A stretch of DNA of 64,000 nt from Gordionus sp. m RMFG-2023 (GCF_954871325.1 NC_088775.1:57203561-57267560); one strand, 5' to 3'; shown: positions 38,656-50,389, counted from the first letter of the stretch. Notes: generated from the letters alone by a model not told the origin. A program made the numbers and translations.

Positions 38656-38815
38656 TAATACCAATATAATATTGGTTTACAATACCAATACCAATATAAA
38701 CCAATATATATTTAAATATTGGTATTGCTTTTACAACCAATACCAATACCAATTACCTAAATATATTGGTTTTGATATATTGTTTAAATACAATTTTAAC
38801 CAATACCAATACCAA
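38656..38815 (+). repeat. hAT-2 left subterminal AATACCAAT repeats
   Basis: Many copies of the short motif AATACCAATA and its complement TATTGGTATT are packed within about 160 bp next to the left end. A matching block lies at 41186-41335. In hAT elements such clusters are transposase-binding sites, so that role is likely here. Confidence 0.8.
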
Positions 38816-39109
38816 TATTAAAAATAACATAATTATTTGGGTTTATCGTGGATAATTACATCGTGGTATTTTTTTTACTTTCATTGCAAAAACTGATTAC
38901 ATCTGTTATTTCTTCCAAATACTACTGTGATATCAATATTTCTGTTATTTATAATTATAGTTTATTTTTATTATGGAAGTAAATTTTTTACATGATATCT
39001 ATCAATTTATCTATTTTTTAGGATATTATAATAAATGAAGACCAAATAGAGTTAATAAATATAGATGCTGTTGGTATTAATAATAATAGCGATAATGAAC
39101 AAGAAGAAT

Positions 39110-40813
39110 TATCAATATCTAATAAAAGATGAAATTAAGCAAAAATCTAGGAATTTTATACTACTTGTGATAATAAAAAAAAGGCAATTTGTAATAAATG
39201 TAAAAAAAAATATCACTTCCCAATTTTGGAACTTCAGGATTATGGACACATCTTAAATCCATCCACCCAACATTATATAAGAAATGTGAGCAAATAAATA
39301 TTGGCAGTAAAAAAATAAGACATTGAAATCATTTTTACTTAATAATATAAATAATAAAGCTAATTTAAATAATTTAATTATAAACTTTTTCATTCAAAAT
39401 AATTTAGCCTTTTCAATAGTTGAGGATATCACTTTTAAAAATTTAATAGCATATTGTAACCCTTCACTAACTTTAGCTTCTAGAAAAACACTAAAAATAG
39501 AAATTATGAAACATTATCATAGTTCTTTTATCAATTTAAAATCTGTACATTCTAACATTACATCTAAAACAATGGACATTTGGTCCTCTCCAAATAAAAT
39601 ACCCTTTATGAGCATAAAATTTATTATATTGATAATGATTTTAATCATTTATTAGATTTTATTCCTTTTAAATCAGCACATAATTCTATTAATATTTTTA
39701 ATTCTGTATTAAAAGTAAAATTTGAAATTGATTTATTTTGCATTAAATTAGACAATGCAAGTAATAATTTAGCATTTCTAAAAATTTTAAAACAAAAAGA
39801 TAATTTTGATAATGTGTGCTTTTGCCATATTATACATTTGGCTGTCATGGCTGCATTGAAACCCTTAAATACAACTTTAAAAAAATAAGAAATTTTTTAA
39901 ACTTTCTATATCTAAATTTAATAAACTCGAAAAAATATATCTTTAAAAAAATCAACACTTAAAATTTCCTCACCCAATTTTGGATATACCCACAAGTTGG
40001 AATTCAACATACCAAATGCTTGAAAAAGCAATATTGCTCAAACCTTATTTGACAACATATACCAATCATTTACAAAATACCAATCAAGAAAATTATATTA
40101 GTGCCTTAGCCTGGAATAATATAGAAATATACCGAGAATTTCTGGAACCATTTAATTTTGCTACAGAGATGGCCTCATGTGCTAATACTCCAACAATTTC
40201 AACAATTATTCCTTTATATTCCAGTATTTTTGAGCATGTGGAGAGTTATAATAATAATCCTAATGCTATTTTAAAGACAGCTTCTTTAGCTGCCTTAACA
40301 AAACTTAATAAACTATAATTTTAATAAAAACCTCTTTATTATTTCAACAATGATTGACCCAAGATTTAAACTATCAAGTCATTCATTAAAGCATAATAAT
40401 ATTGAAACTCTTATTGGATATCTTACTAATGAATACAATATTTATAAAATAAATAATAACAATTCAGCGGAACTTACATATGAAGCACAAAATAACAAAA
40501 AATTGTCCTTTTATGACAAAATTTATCAGGTGAAACCTCATAATAATAACAACTTAGTAAATACGTAGATGAACCCACAATTTTGAATGATACAAATCCA
40601 TTAGATTGGTGGAAATTAAATAAAAATAGATATCCAGTTTAATCAAAAATTGCCAGAGATTATCTAGCAATTCCTGCCACCTCATCTAGCTCTGAAAGGG
40701 CTTTTTCAGAAGGACAGTATGTTATAACAGACTAACGTTGTTCACTAGATGAGCATACTATACAAGCTTGCCTGTGCCTAAAAAGTTGGATGCGCATGCA
40801 AGATTCTTCTTAA
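39110..40813 (+). pseudogene. hAT-2 transposase remnant
   Basis: This is a hAT transposase with most domains still readable. A weak BED-like Cys/His region lies at 39180-39290. The N-terminal core follows at 39323-39620 (FSIVEDITFKNLIAYCNP, TMDIWSSP), and the next frame has SAHNSINIFNSVLK, LDNASNNLAFLKIL and CFCHIIHLAVMAAL (39675-39870). Then come IPTSWNSTYQMLEKAILLKP (39983), MIDPRFKLSSHSLK (40350), and the C-terminal dimerisation motif IPATSSSSERAFSEGQ with CSLDEHTIQACLCLKSWMR (40670-40800). A handful of stops and frame changes separate these parts. The element is dead but fairly young. Confidence 0.85.
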
Positions 40814-41185
40814 ATACATAAAATTATTTCCTCTTATATTAAAATTATATCATTCTTTTGCATTATATTTTGTATAAATAGACAATTATGTTACATTTTT
40901 AGTTTACTTATTTTGCTATATTCTTTGTGATAAATAAAATGGTTCAAAATCAATACGTTTATTATTGTTTATACAAAAAATACATGATTAAATCAAAAAT
41001 TTTTGTATTCATATCACCTAATAAATTCCTAGTTTAAAATAAGAATTTGAATTTAGTAAAATTTTGAGAGTTGGTTCTTAGCCCTGATTTTATGGTATCA
41101 TTATTTTTTTTCCCATGTTTATTTAAAATTAGAAATTAAGGGTTTTATAATCACTATTTCTATTCTTTTAATTAGTAATTTGAAT

Positions 41186-41335
41186 TTAAACCAATACCAA
41201 TATAAACCAATTGTTACCAATATAAACCAATACCAAGCAATACCAATACAAGAAATAGAAAATATTGTTTAAACCAATACCAATATTTAGACCCAATACC
41301 AATACAATATTTTGTTAATATTGGGTTTTTACTAT
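41186..41335 (-). repeat. hAT-2 right subterminal AATACCAAT repeats
   Basis: This is the counterpart of the left block, with repeated ACCAATACCAATAT motifs in both orientations just inside the right end. Confidence 0.8.
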
Positions 41336-42335
41336 TGGTTCCCAGCCCTAATTGCAATATAATGGCCCCATTGGCTATAGCGATTGACAAAATACAGAGT
41401 GAAATCAACTGCTATTATGGAAAATCAGCTCCAATTTTAAATGTCGTTAAAAAAAATTACAAATTTAATTCAAACCAATCTACAATTTTGTAAACCATTA
41501 GCTATTGCCATAGAAAATTCTTTAAATAAAAGATTTCAAAATATATATGATTTTGATAACAATTTTAAAAGTGCATTTTTGGCAACTATTTCTCATCCCT
41601 ATTTTTAAAATCGTTGGATTGATGGTGAAAAAGAAAAAAAATACCTTCAGGATTTGTTATTACATGAAGTTTTAATTGTTTTTAAAAATAATATTGAAAT
41701 TAATACTTCAACAAAATCTTCATTTGATGAAGATGATGATTACTTTTGCCTTAAAAGTACCACATCCAATTCTAATAATTCAATAAATGATATTGAAATA
41801 GAGGTCCTAAATTATATGAAAGATGACAGGCGGAGTATAAATATGTTAAATAGTTATAAATATATAAAAGAAATATTTATTAAATATAACACAATATTAA
41901 CCTCCTCAGCCTCCGTTGAAAGATTATTTAGTTTTGCTAATATGGTTAATAGACCAAATCGTCAAAGATTGAACGATAAATTATTTGAAAAATTAATAAT
42001 ATTAAAAAATAATGCTGATTTATTATTATTTACTAATTATATAATTATTAAATGGAATATCGCATTATCTTTTATAATAAATTTGTTATTTTCTACAATT
42101 TATTTTAAATATTTTTTAGATAAGAAAATAAAGCTTTATACATTTTGATTTTGACTATTTAAAGTTTTTTAAAAAAGTATCTTGTATCTTAGATACTTTT
42201 ATTAAAAAATACAAGTATCTTGTATCTTATATCTTATTGAAATTTTTCTAAAGTATCTTGTATCTTAAATAAAAATTTCATAAAGTATCTGTATCTGTAT
42301 CCGAATACAATTTTCTGAAAATTTGCCCAACCCTG

Positions 42336-42640
42336 GTGACGGCGTGAATGTGAATAAATTTTAATGACGGGCATAAACATAAATTTCCCGTGAAACGTGG
42401 AAATTTTAATTTTTTAAATTGTTTCTTTCTTTCCGCTTTATAAAAAATCAATTGAATGAAAAATAATAAATCTCAATGTTCAGAAATAGAAATTTGGTAA
42501 TAAATAAATTTAATTTATAAGTATGTTTTATTTTCATTTAATTTCCTATATCTTTTATCAATATTTAAAGAATACTCGGATAATCTGAGCGCGGATTCTC
42601 GCCCCACGATAAATAATAATTTCTTTTATTACATATTTGC
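42336..42640 (+). mobile_element. Right part of the older hAT-4 relic
   Basis: This continues the sequence interrupted at 36348. GTGAATGTGAATAAATTTTA and CCGTGAAACGTGGAAATTTT match the subterminal part of the hAT at 49975 (near 50040-50145). Near 42586 GAGCGCGGATTCTCGCCCCA matches GAGCGGAGATTCTTGTCCCA near 53631 in the same element. The copy is internally deleted and its right end is not identifiable. Confidence 0.6.
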
Positions 42641-43196
42641 TTTCTCAATAAATTACTTTCAGAAATTTACGTTATAAGTTAAATTAAAATTAGAAGAGGA
42701 ATTGGTTTACCTTATCCTATATCTCTTTAACCTTTAATCTTGCTCCTTATCCTTGCCTCTTATAAATGTTTTAATTTTAAATATTAAAAAATTTCCATTT
42801 CAATAAACATTACTTGAGTTGAGCTATTTATATTATCAAGAATGAACGTACATAAAAAAAATAAAACACAATTATGATTATTTTATGAACCAAGAGGGAA
42901 AAATATTTTTAATCCTGATTACTTGATCACATTATGATGAGGAAATTATAAGGGAAAGTTTGAAGTTTTCTAATTGCTATTTTTATGCCAGATTTTTCTT
43001 TATTTGATTAGTTAAAAATGATCCCACGAATTTGGATATTTGTGCTCTATGAATAAAAAAAAAACCTAAATGGGTTATATATGTCAATATATTGAATTAC
43101 AATGTAAAATTTGAAAATAAGCATATGATAGTTGATTTTAAAAGATAGGATCTAGATTAATTAACATGTGTAGCATCGTGGTCATCATATCTTACC
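42641..43196. other. AT-rich spacer, no gene seen
   Basis: Low-complexity AT-rich sequence. It may include decayed hAT-4 tail sequence. No open frame, terminal repeat or structured RNA is recognised. Confidence 0.4.
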
Positions 43197-43310
43197 AATG
43201 GCATATCCAGGATTTTCCTATAGGGTGAAAGATTTATTGGGGGGGGGGGGCTAAGCCCTTCAAACCCCCCTTAGCTGGTCTTCAGCAGCCTTTTCTTTGA
43301 GCTATTCTTT
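43197..43310. mobile_element. Isolated transposon end with poly-G tract
   Basis: TGGCATATCCAGGATTTTCC is followed by a run of 13 G and CAAACCCCCCTTAGCTGG. This matches the style of the hAT ends elsewhere in the window (short terminal repeat, then poly-G/poly-C). No opposite end was found, so family and length stay open. Confidence 0.4.
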
Positions 43311-43829
43311 TAAATTTTCTTATTTCAATAAAAATTATATTAATATTTTTAGCTGTTATTTACTAATTCACGCTGGTTATTTAAAGAAGAAATAAAGGTT
43401 ATAATAACCTAATATTTTATTATTAGTTAGGTATATTATATTTAATAAAAAAAATTTTTAATATAAAATTGAAATAAAGTTTATTATTTTTTTTATAAAA
43501 TTGGGTTTAAAAAATAGTCTCAGCTTAATTCTCATACAATATAAATTGAATAAATTTTTTTATTAAAAATACTAATTGTAGTGCATATAAAATATTGACT
43601 AAAAATATTTTTAAAAACAAGTTTTTATAACCTTATCAAATACAATATTATACAAAAAATTTATTAAATGCTATAATTATGATGCGACTTTTAATTTTCA
43701 TGGGAAATTTGTTAATTTATCAAGAACTTCGTTTGTCGTTGGAATCAAATCTCTGTGGATATTTAACAAAGCTTAACCGAAATTCGGAAGTAGTATTTCG
43801 TCAATAAGTTTTCAACCTTCTCAAGTTGG

Positions 43830-44425
43830 AAAAGGTCCTTTCATCCGTATTAATAGGAAATATGCCTGAATATAAAACAACTTCAAAATATTTGGAAATT
43901 GAGCCAAACAAAAAAAAATGCGTGTCTTATATTTACTTAAAAAAAATAAAGGAAGGAAGAGGTGCAAGACATCTCAAATATATGTTAAAAGAAGTAGTTT
44001 TTCTGAATATATTTATACAAAAGAGATTTGATAATTTCTCAATTTTATAATTATACAAGAATGAGAAGATCAACCATTTCATATATTCCCTGGCTAATAT
44101 ATGATGATATTAATCCAAAAATTACATTGTAACAAGCAAATTGATGCTGAAAACAGATTGTTTGTTATTGAGGTAAAATAATTTAATTCATTAGTAATTA
44201 TTTATATAAAAGGTATTTAATTATTGGTCTATCCTTTGCACAATTAAAAGGAGTTTTGGGTGAATTGTAAAAAAATTTGAGCTTCTGAGTAGACCAATAG
44301 AAATTGGCCTAGCTAGCATAGAAATAGTGATAAAAGCAATATGTATCTTACACAACATAATCATCAACAAAGAAGGATCAGCTCCCATTGATGATACAGG
44401 TACTACAAATATACAAATATAAAAC
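43830..44425 (+). pseudogene. PIF/Harbinger-like transposase remnant
   Basis: The N-terminal part (about 43920-44046) reads KIKEGRGARHLKYML followed by FIQKRFDNFSIL, like the start of Harbinger transposases. The C-terminal part (about 44225-44425) reads SFAQLKGVLGEL, then in another frame RPIEIGLASIEIVIKAICIL and HNIIINKEGSAP, the usual end of the DDE domain of that superfamily. The middle, including the catalytic part, is missing. Terminal repeats were not found. Confidence 0.55.
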
Positions 44426-45038
44426 ATCTTATTATTTATATTTTTAAAATTATGTAATCATCAAAATTATACAGACAACAATGGTAAGCCTTACTACACG
44501 ACCTGTTAGATTGGTGAGAAGTATCTTTTATTAAATTCATACTTTGGATATTAATATAAAAATCATATGGTGCCAGGCGCGTACGCAAGAATTTGGTCTT
44601 GAGGGGAGGGGGATAATAAATATTTTTTAGAAATATTATTGTTATAAAAATACTAAGCATAAATTTATTAGGACTAATAACTTTTCTAATACACAATTTT
44701 AAATTAATGAATTATAAAAAAATTATATATATAAACCAGCATTGAAAAACTATAAAATAAATGTGAATTATGAATATAACCACGATATGAATCACTTAAA
44801 TTACCCAAAATTGAAATTTGAATATTTTGAGCCTTTAAAATATATAAAGTAAAAAAAATTTAAATGTTAGAAATATAAATTAATACACAAAATGTTTCTT
44901 AGGAATAATTGTATTATGTATGTTTTGAGCTAATTTTTCAATTATCTATCCTTGCTTGGCGTTAAATGCCTATGAATATTCAAAAGATCAAAATCTTTCA
45001 ATATACTTTCAGAAGTTGTATTTCATAGGTATGTTTTT

Positions 45039-45363
45039 CGGAGATTTGCAAGCCCTGACCCCGAGCTGGACCGTATTTTAATTTTTTTAAACATACCCGG
45101 GCCGGGCTCGAAATTTTTTTTAAAAAAAATATCCGGGTCGAACTGTATATTTTAAAACCAAATATTTGAAATCTCCATTATTAGCTATAAAAATCAAAAA
45201 TAAATATAATTTATTTTAAAAAAATTCGAACCGGGCCTGAAAATTTTATTTTCAAAAATGCCTAATCGGGCATGAAAATTTTTTTTAAAAAAACCCGGGC
45301 CGAAAAAAATTTTAAAAAAAAATCTGGACCGTGCCCTGCAAATGGTACTTCTGCATGGCTCTG
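45039..45363 (-). mobile_element. CCGGGCC-rich MITE nested in hAT-3 copy 1
   Basis: This is a 325-bp nonautonomous element with imperfect ends CGGAGATTTGCA and GCATGGCTCTG. The interior alternates CCGGGCC-like clusters with A/T runs. Its 8-base flanks (ATGTTTTT and TTATTCTT) are the exact complement of those of the MITE in hAT-3 copy 2, so both descend from one insertion. The flanks are not a clear target duplication. Confidence 0.75.
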
Positions 45364-45389
45364 TTATTCTTCTTAAAAATGAGAACTCA

Positions 45390-46133
45390 TTAGTTTACTA
45401 ATGGGAAGAGTTGCTAATATATATAACCATTTTACATTGAGAATATATTCTAAAATGTGTTTGAAATAATGCAACGCATCCATAGCATTTTTTGGAACTG
45501 TATCAACCAGAGTAAAATCTAGCAAATATTTATTTTTTTTCTATCACCATCTGAAAAAGGTCGGAAAGGCTTTTGTGAAAGTAATATATGCGGATTTGTA
45601 AGTGCTGCATGATGAATTAAAAATCATTCATTTATTTGGGTTATAAATGTATCTAAGAGAGGTGGAATTTGTTTTTTAATACTCTTCTACTGGTCCTTTA
45701 TTAATTTTTTGACGATGAGCTTGCTTGCTGCAAGTCGAGGGGGACAAATATTAAACACGTATAGCTCTGCTTTTGACTCAACAATAACATGTAAAATATG
45801 AAATTTTTCCTCAACATTAGCTCTAATTTTCTTGAATTCTAATAAAATGCTCTCCGCTATTCTCATCTTCTTAATCAAGTCAATGTCATGTTTTTGAAAA
45901 GTATTTCATAAAATAGTTATATAATTAAATAATACATTCCAATGAAAAAAAAAATTTGGAATAGGTATTGAATCCAATAATTTTCTTGCTTCTGAGGAAA
46001 TATTTCTTTCAAGCCATTGTGATATTTCAGTAATAGCATTAATAATCGGCTCTTCTAACTCCATAAAAGCTGTTACTGGTGGAGACTCGATCTCGTTGGA
46101 TAAGCTTGCAATTTCTTTCTCCCTGTTGGACAA
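45390..46133 (-). pseudogene. hAT-3 copy 1 transposase remnant
   Basis: Reading on the minus strand from 46133, REKEIASLSNEIESPPVTAF and EEPIINAITEISQWLERNIS come first. Then MIKKMRIAESILLEFKKIRA and AELYVFNICPPRLAASKLIV (to about 45690) follow. PPLLDTFITQINE with HAALTNPHILL comes next (to about 45590), and a stretch with YFKHILEYIL (about 45440) comes last. The order and sequence resemble the central and C-terminal part of hAT transposases. Stops separate the parts and the N-terminal part is absent. Confidence 0.65.
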
Positions 46134-46423
46134 GGAGTTTCAGAGATAATTATTATTTGACTAATTTAGATAAATAATGCGCCACTAAAATTTGAAAATA
46201 ATAGGTAAATTACGCCAAGGAATCGAAATTAATTGAAAAAATAACTTAGTAGATGAATGTGATAAATAAATATAATTAAAAATATATATGAGATAGGAAT
46301 AAATATTAACAAATGTAAATTAATATTAAAAATAATATTTTTGAAAAATATAATCCGGCATCTCCATTTTTGGCTTTAGGGGGGATTCCCCCCCTTTCCG
46401 CTGCGTACGCGCCTGTATGGTGC

Positions 46424-46735
46424 ATCTCAATATAAATATGTATATTTGAATTAAGTATTTTATTTAATAAGTATATGAATTACATTTTATAATTCTTTAA
46501 TATTCAATGTGAATTAAAATATATAAATTACATTTTCTCTGTCCTCTTATTTCTTATCACGCTTTATATATCATATCGATTATATTAATCTATCAATGTT
46601 CGTCGCTCGAAGTGTTATAAAACAATGTATCAAACTATTAAGTTAACGTATATTTGAAAAAACATTATATGTTCTCTTTTTTTTAAATATTAACATTTAT
46701 TTATTTTTTTGTTGTTATTAAAAAAAACACGACCA
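46424..46735. other. AT-rich spacer
   Basis: No gene, repeat end or RNA is recognised between the hAT and the retroelement fossil. Confidence 0.4.
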
Positions 46736-46739
46736 CGAC

Positions 46740-48620
46740 ACATTAACATTCCACCCTCTAAATAAATCCTGCCTATGTTTTCCTCGGATATGATGAGTGG
46801 AGAACGCCATTGACGTTCAGGATCGCCAAGCAATACGCCATCCATGCTCATGGTACAGTCTTCTTTTCAAACCGAACGATGGCTTGGTGAAGCAAATGCA
46901 AATATTACGAATAGAGATTGTGAGTAGATATCTGGGGTTTTCTTGTATATGAATCTGCAGAAAAGCTTGCTTGCAATCTATTTTGGTGAATTTCCTGCCC
47001 TTAGCTAAATTTTCTACCAGATTGTTTGTACGCAGTAAAGCATCTAGAACCTTTTAGAGCAGGGTTTATTTATGGTGTCCTTCAAGTCAGCGCACACCCT
47101 CACGATGCCATCTCTCTTAAAAACATGTGTTAGTGTTAGTGGACTTGCCCCTTTGACTTGAGATGCAGGTTCTACGATGTTATCCTTTGGACAGCTTAGG
47201 CACAGCATCGAAATTCAAGTGAAATTTTACTTGTCTGATCATCTTGGGTTTGTAGGAGCGTGTTGGGCCTATGCCTACAATCTTAGCTGTATGCTTCGGT
47301 AGTATCATGTACCTGGTACCAGTTTCTACTTGCATCAACGTGGGTATGTTGTTGATGCTCACCGGAATTTTGTACGCAACATATCTGATGTCATTGACCC
47401 CCAGATTGTACACTTCCAGATTCTGAAGATTGTACTATTTAACGTCTATGTTTGTGACGTCCTCATCATCGATTTGTTCGATGTTCATAGTATAGTTGGT
47501 GTTCGATTGACAATCACGATCTTTATAATCATACCATCTGTTATTGGTATAATTGTCATTATTGCAATGGTGGCCTCGGCGATTATTTCGGAAAACCATT
47601 ACTATGTTGAGGGTTATGTCTATGCTGACCGCGTTGTGAATAGTTGGTTCGGTTATCGCCTCTATAGCAATCATCCCGTTGACCAAGACTTTGACGTTGG
47701 TTGCAACGATAGTTGTGGCGGTTGTCCTGGAAGTTGTACCCGCGAATGTTGCATCGATCGTCGTAGTGGTTGTCGTAGCGATTGTCAAAACGGTTGAGGT
47801 ATCCTGGCGATTATCGTAGCTTTGATCGAAACGGTTATCACGGCAGTTGTCGTACCGTATATCGCAACGTTCATCAAAGCGTTTGTCACTATAATTGTCG
47901 TAGCGTATATCGAAACGTTGTTCGTGGCGGTTGTCATACATGAGATGAGGTTGCCTGGTGAAGCATCATATTTCACTAGAGATTTACGAAGTGCATTAGA
48001 CTCCTGCTTGGGTTTCACGGTCTCGTGGCTATTTTTAGCTCGGCCATATAGTTTATCTCTTCTTGTGTTCCAGATGATTCAGCCACATGTATGGCTTCTA
48101 CTTTCACCAGTCCCTTGATGTCGTTTGGCTCCGTGATGTCTTCCTCAAAACTTAGATTGTAAATATCTTCTATCGTCATAGAGCTCCTGGCCGCTTTCCT
48201 GACATCTTTGGAAATCAAAGCAACTCTCACTTTCTCACGCGTTGAATGCCATCGAATTTGCATTCTTCATTGAGTCTGACTGCGCGTGTGACCCATGCTG
48301 AGAACGTCCCCTCCTTACCTTTAGCAGCATAAAATATGGAGAGTTTGGGATTCTCGGTTTTCGAGGGATGTTGGAGCTTGAATTTGCCAAGAAGAGCTAT
48401 CGGGTCCTGTGGGTCTGTTTCAGTACAGATTGCTCCAATGTTGTTAAATTCGTCATCCGGTAAACTTCGGAGAAACAAAGCGGCCTTTTCTCAGTTGGAG
48501 ATCTTGCTAGTGTCAAAATTTTGCAATTTCCTTATATAAGCCCCGTCACTAAATTTAGGGAAATCTAGCTTGACAAATTCCATCATATATGTGGAGTTGT
48601 TCGAAGCATCCATCGTATAA
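46740..48620 (-). mobile_element. Broken Ty3/Gypsy-like LTR retroelement fossil
   Basis: On the minus strand, from high to low coordinates, there is a gag-like region (about 48610-47430), a retropepsin-like segment (about 47410-47180) and the first part of a reverse transcriptase-like region (about 47160-46740). The order is that of Ty3/Gypsy elements. The piece is more GC-rich than its surroundings. No long terminal repeats are recognised, and the rest of pol is absent. It is broken, with several breaks, and looks moderately old. Its gag end includes a low-complexity stretch rich in Asp, Arg, Asn and Tyr. Long apparent frames on the plus strand here are only its antisense. Confidence 0.6.
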
Positions 48621-48820
48621 AATAATTCTTTTTCAATGGAATCAAAAATTCTTAGAGACAAATTTAAAATTTTTATAAACTATTTAATTTTTATATTTAT
48701 ATTGTAATAAATTTATTTATGTAAATATTTTATATTAAATTATTTTACATTTTTAATTTTTATACACACTTATGTTATTAAATGATATAAATAAATTATT
48801 TGAATGTTAAGAAAAATTTA

Positions 48821-48935
48821 ATTGATATATCCCTTCATTTCTATTAAATGTGGACACTAATAAATTTAGTTATTAATTGATATATCCCTTCATTTCTATT
48901 AAATGTGGACACTAATAAATTTAGTTATTAAATGA
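48821..48935 (+). repeat. 55-bp direct repeat, two copies
   Basis: The block beginning TTGATATATCCCTTCATTTC occurs twice, 55 bp apart, nearly unchanged. A third, diverged start appears near 48970. Non-coding. Confidence 0.85.
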
Positions 48936-49037
48936 TATAAAAAAATTATTTGAATGCTAAGAAAAATTAATTGATATATAACTTAACTTATGTTAAATGT
49001 GGAAATAATATCACTTGTAAATATAAAATACATAAAT

Positions 49038-49182
49038 ATCACATGTAAATATAATAAGAAAAATAACACAAGTAAATATAATAAGAAAAATAACACAAGT
49101 AAATATAATAAGAAAAATAACACAAGTAAATATAATAAGAAAAATAACACAAGTAAATATAATAAGAAAAATATCACATTAA
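49038..49182 (+). repeat. 27-bp minisatellite, about 5 copies
   Basis: The unit AAGTAAATATAATAAGAAAA plus ATAACAC repeats about five times with almost no change. Open frames on both strands here come only from the repeat, whose period is divisible by three. Confidence 0.92.
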
Positions 49183-49199
49183 AATACAAAATTAATTAT

Positions 49200-49974
49200 A
49201 TATTTTTATAATAAATAAATAATTTATATAATGCTATTAAATATATCTAATGTAGTTTCATTAGCAGGTGTTGGTAAGGTATCATTTGTCTATAGATAAT
49301 GAATCAATTTAAAACCTTATAAGGTTTTTCATAAAAAGTCTATATAAAATATTAATAAATTATAGATACCAGATGGCTTTTTTCCAATATATTTAATAAT
49401 CTATTAATATTATTAGGTCCTTTAGGTTTCATTGTGTTTGAGTGTGACACATTTAAATTGCTTAATGTTGCTCTATCTGCAACTATCTTTTGCATAAAAT
49501 TTATATATTTCTCTATTTATATTCATGTTTTCTTCCTTTACAACCTGATTTGTTCAATTTAAAATTTCTCAATCTCTTCTTTAGATATAAAGTATTGGTA
49601 TCAAAACCTAGCAAACTTTTTAGTATTTTCATCATTCCATGTGCTAGAAATATTATTGTAATAATTAATAATTATTATTCTTACATTTTAGAAGACGTTA
49701 TATTCATTCTATCATTTCAAAATTTAAAAACGCAAAAAACACAAGCTATTTTGTCTTTTACTAAATAATTTAAAATGCAAAAAGTAAATGTGCTCAATTT
49801 AAACAAATGCATTTAAAGTGCATTATTTGTGTTTTGAAAAGCAGCGCTGAAACGTTCAATTTGTGCGCTATAAGGAGGAAGAAATTGCCATCTGTGAAAT
49901 ATTTTTTTAGGGAGAGAAAGCAAATTTTCCAAAAGTTACTCAAGGAATAAATCCCTGATTTAAGATATCTCCAC
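49200..49974. other. AT-rich stretch, nothing recognised
   Basis: A frame of about 90 codons at 49490-49768 has no recognisable domain and a composition expected by chance. The stretch may hold decayed transposon sequence. No terminal repeats or RNA folds are seen. Confidence 0.35.
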
Positions 49975-50389
49975 TAGAGATGGGCGTGGACTGTGAAATT
50001 ACGCGTAGGCGTACCCATCTTGTCACATTGGGTCACAACGTGAGTGTGAATAAATTTTAAATTTTTAGGCTTGACGGGCCTTCCCAAAATTTCCCCCAGG
50101 TGTGATCGAGCGTGAATATAAATTTTCCGTGAATCACGGAAATTTTAATTTTTAAAATAAATATAAATTTGCAATTTTATAATTATAATATATATTTTCT
50201 AATTTAATTTAGTTCTTTTTTAAAAAGGAAAAATTTTTGAGAATAAAAAATCTTCCGAATTTTATAAACAACATCCGGTATCATGCCGCTAGTTCTATTT
50301 TATTTTATGTTTAGGTGTTTTATCGCGAGACATTTTGCTAAATTTTGTTTAAACTTTTTACAGAAAAGTCAGTTATATTTTATTTGTAA

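Larger units (their letters stand above)
38644..41350 (+). mobile_element. hAT-2 transposon nested in hAT-1
   Basis: Ends are TAGGGGTGAGAC (left) and, read inward from the right, TAGGGCTGGGAACC. The 8-bp target duplication ATTGCAAT is exact (38636-38643 and 41351-41358). Length is 2707 bp. Long subterminal tracts of AATACCAATA-type repeats lie at both ends. The insertion split an exon of hAT-1: removing the element and one target copy restores the hAT-1 frame at this point, so it came later. Confidence 0.95.
36647..42145 (+). pseudogene. hAT-1 transposase, several exons, interrupted
   Basis: This is a hAT-superfamily transposase. Exon 1 (about 36647-36860) ends in CIECHKPINGSADSSSNF. A GT...AG intron (36861-37385) joins it to exon 2, and the join makes Cx2C...HLKRRH, a complete BED zinc finger. 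Exon 2 ends near 37626, exon 3 is about 37683-37873 (SRRSLQRKI, CTTADIWSTKSRSF), exon 4 about 37940-38173 (TTGTDNGSNFKKAF), and exon 5 starts near 38280 (RCLCHTISLIA, TPCCTRWNSLYD). hAT-2 splits exon 5 after LEEYCN. The protein resumes at 41359 (IMAPLAIAIDKIQSE) and ends with the dimerisation motif SSASVERLFSFAN and RLNDKLFEKLIILK (about 41905-42010). At least one frame slip near 38345 and stops near 41490 make it inactive. Confidence 0.85.
36349..42335 (+). mobile_element. hAT-1 transposon, split by hAT-2
   Basis: The element has terminal inverted repeats CAGGGTTGGGCA (left) and TGCCCAACCCTG (right). Flanking 8-bp target copies are GTCACGGC and GTGACGGC, with one mismatch. Length is 5987 bp, or about 3.27 kb without the nested hAT-2 and its target copy. 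Both ends carry runs of AAGTATCTTGTATCTT-like subterminal repeats, usual for hAT transposase binding. The transposase is spliced and decayed. It landed in an older hAT relic. Confidence 0.93.
44574..46415 (-). mobile_element. hAT-3 copy 1
   Basis: Ends are CAGGCGCGTACGCA and its complement TGCGTACGCGCCTG, with an exact 8-bp target duplication TATGGTGC (44566-44573 and 46416-46423). Both ends carry G- or C-rich tracts just inside the terminal repeat. Length is 1842 bp. The transposase remnant is on the minus strand, and a CCGGGCC-rich MITE is nested inside. A second copy of the same composite lies in inverted orientation at 59562-61672. Confidence 0.94.

Noticed and set aside
38650-41340. Telomere-like repeats (AATACCAATA)
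   Set aside because: The motifs are irregular, occur in both orientations and are confined to the ends of hAT-2, so they are subterminal transposon repeats.
41214-41408. Minus-strand frame rich in Tyr/Trp/Gly
   Set aside because: It reads through the hAT-2 subterminal repeats and has no protein-like conservation.
47330-48118. Cys- and Val-rich plus-strand frames
   Set aside because: They lie antisense to the retroelement gag-like region and are shadows of its low-complexity composition.
48983-49211. Leu/Phe-rich and Asn/Lys-rich frames on opposite strands
   Set aside because: The 27-bp minisatellite has a period divisible by three, so both strands stay open by construction.
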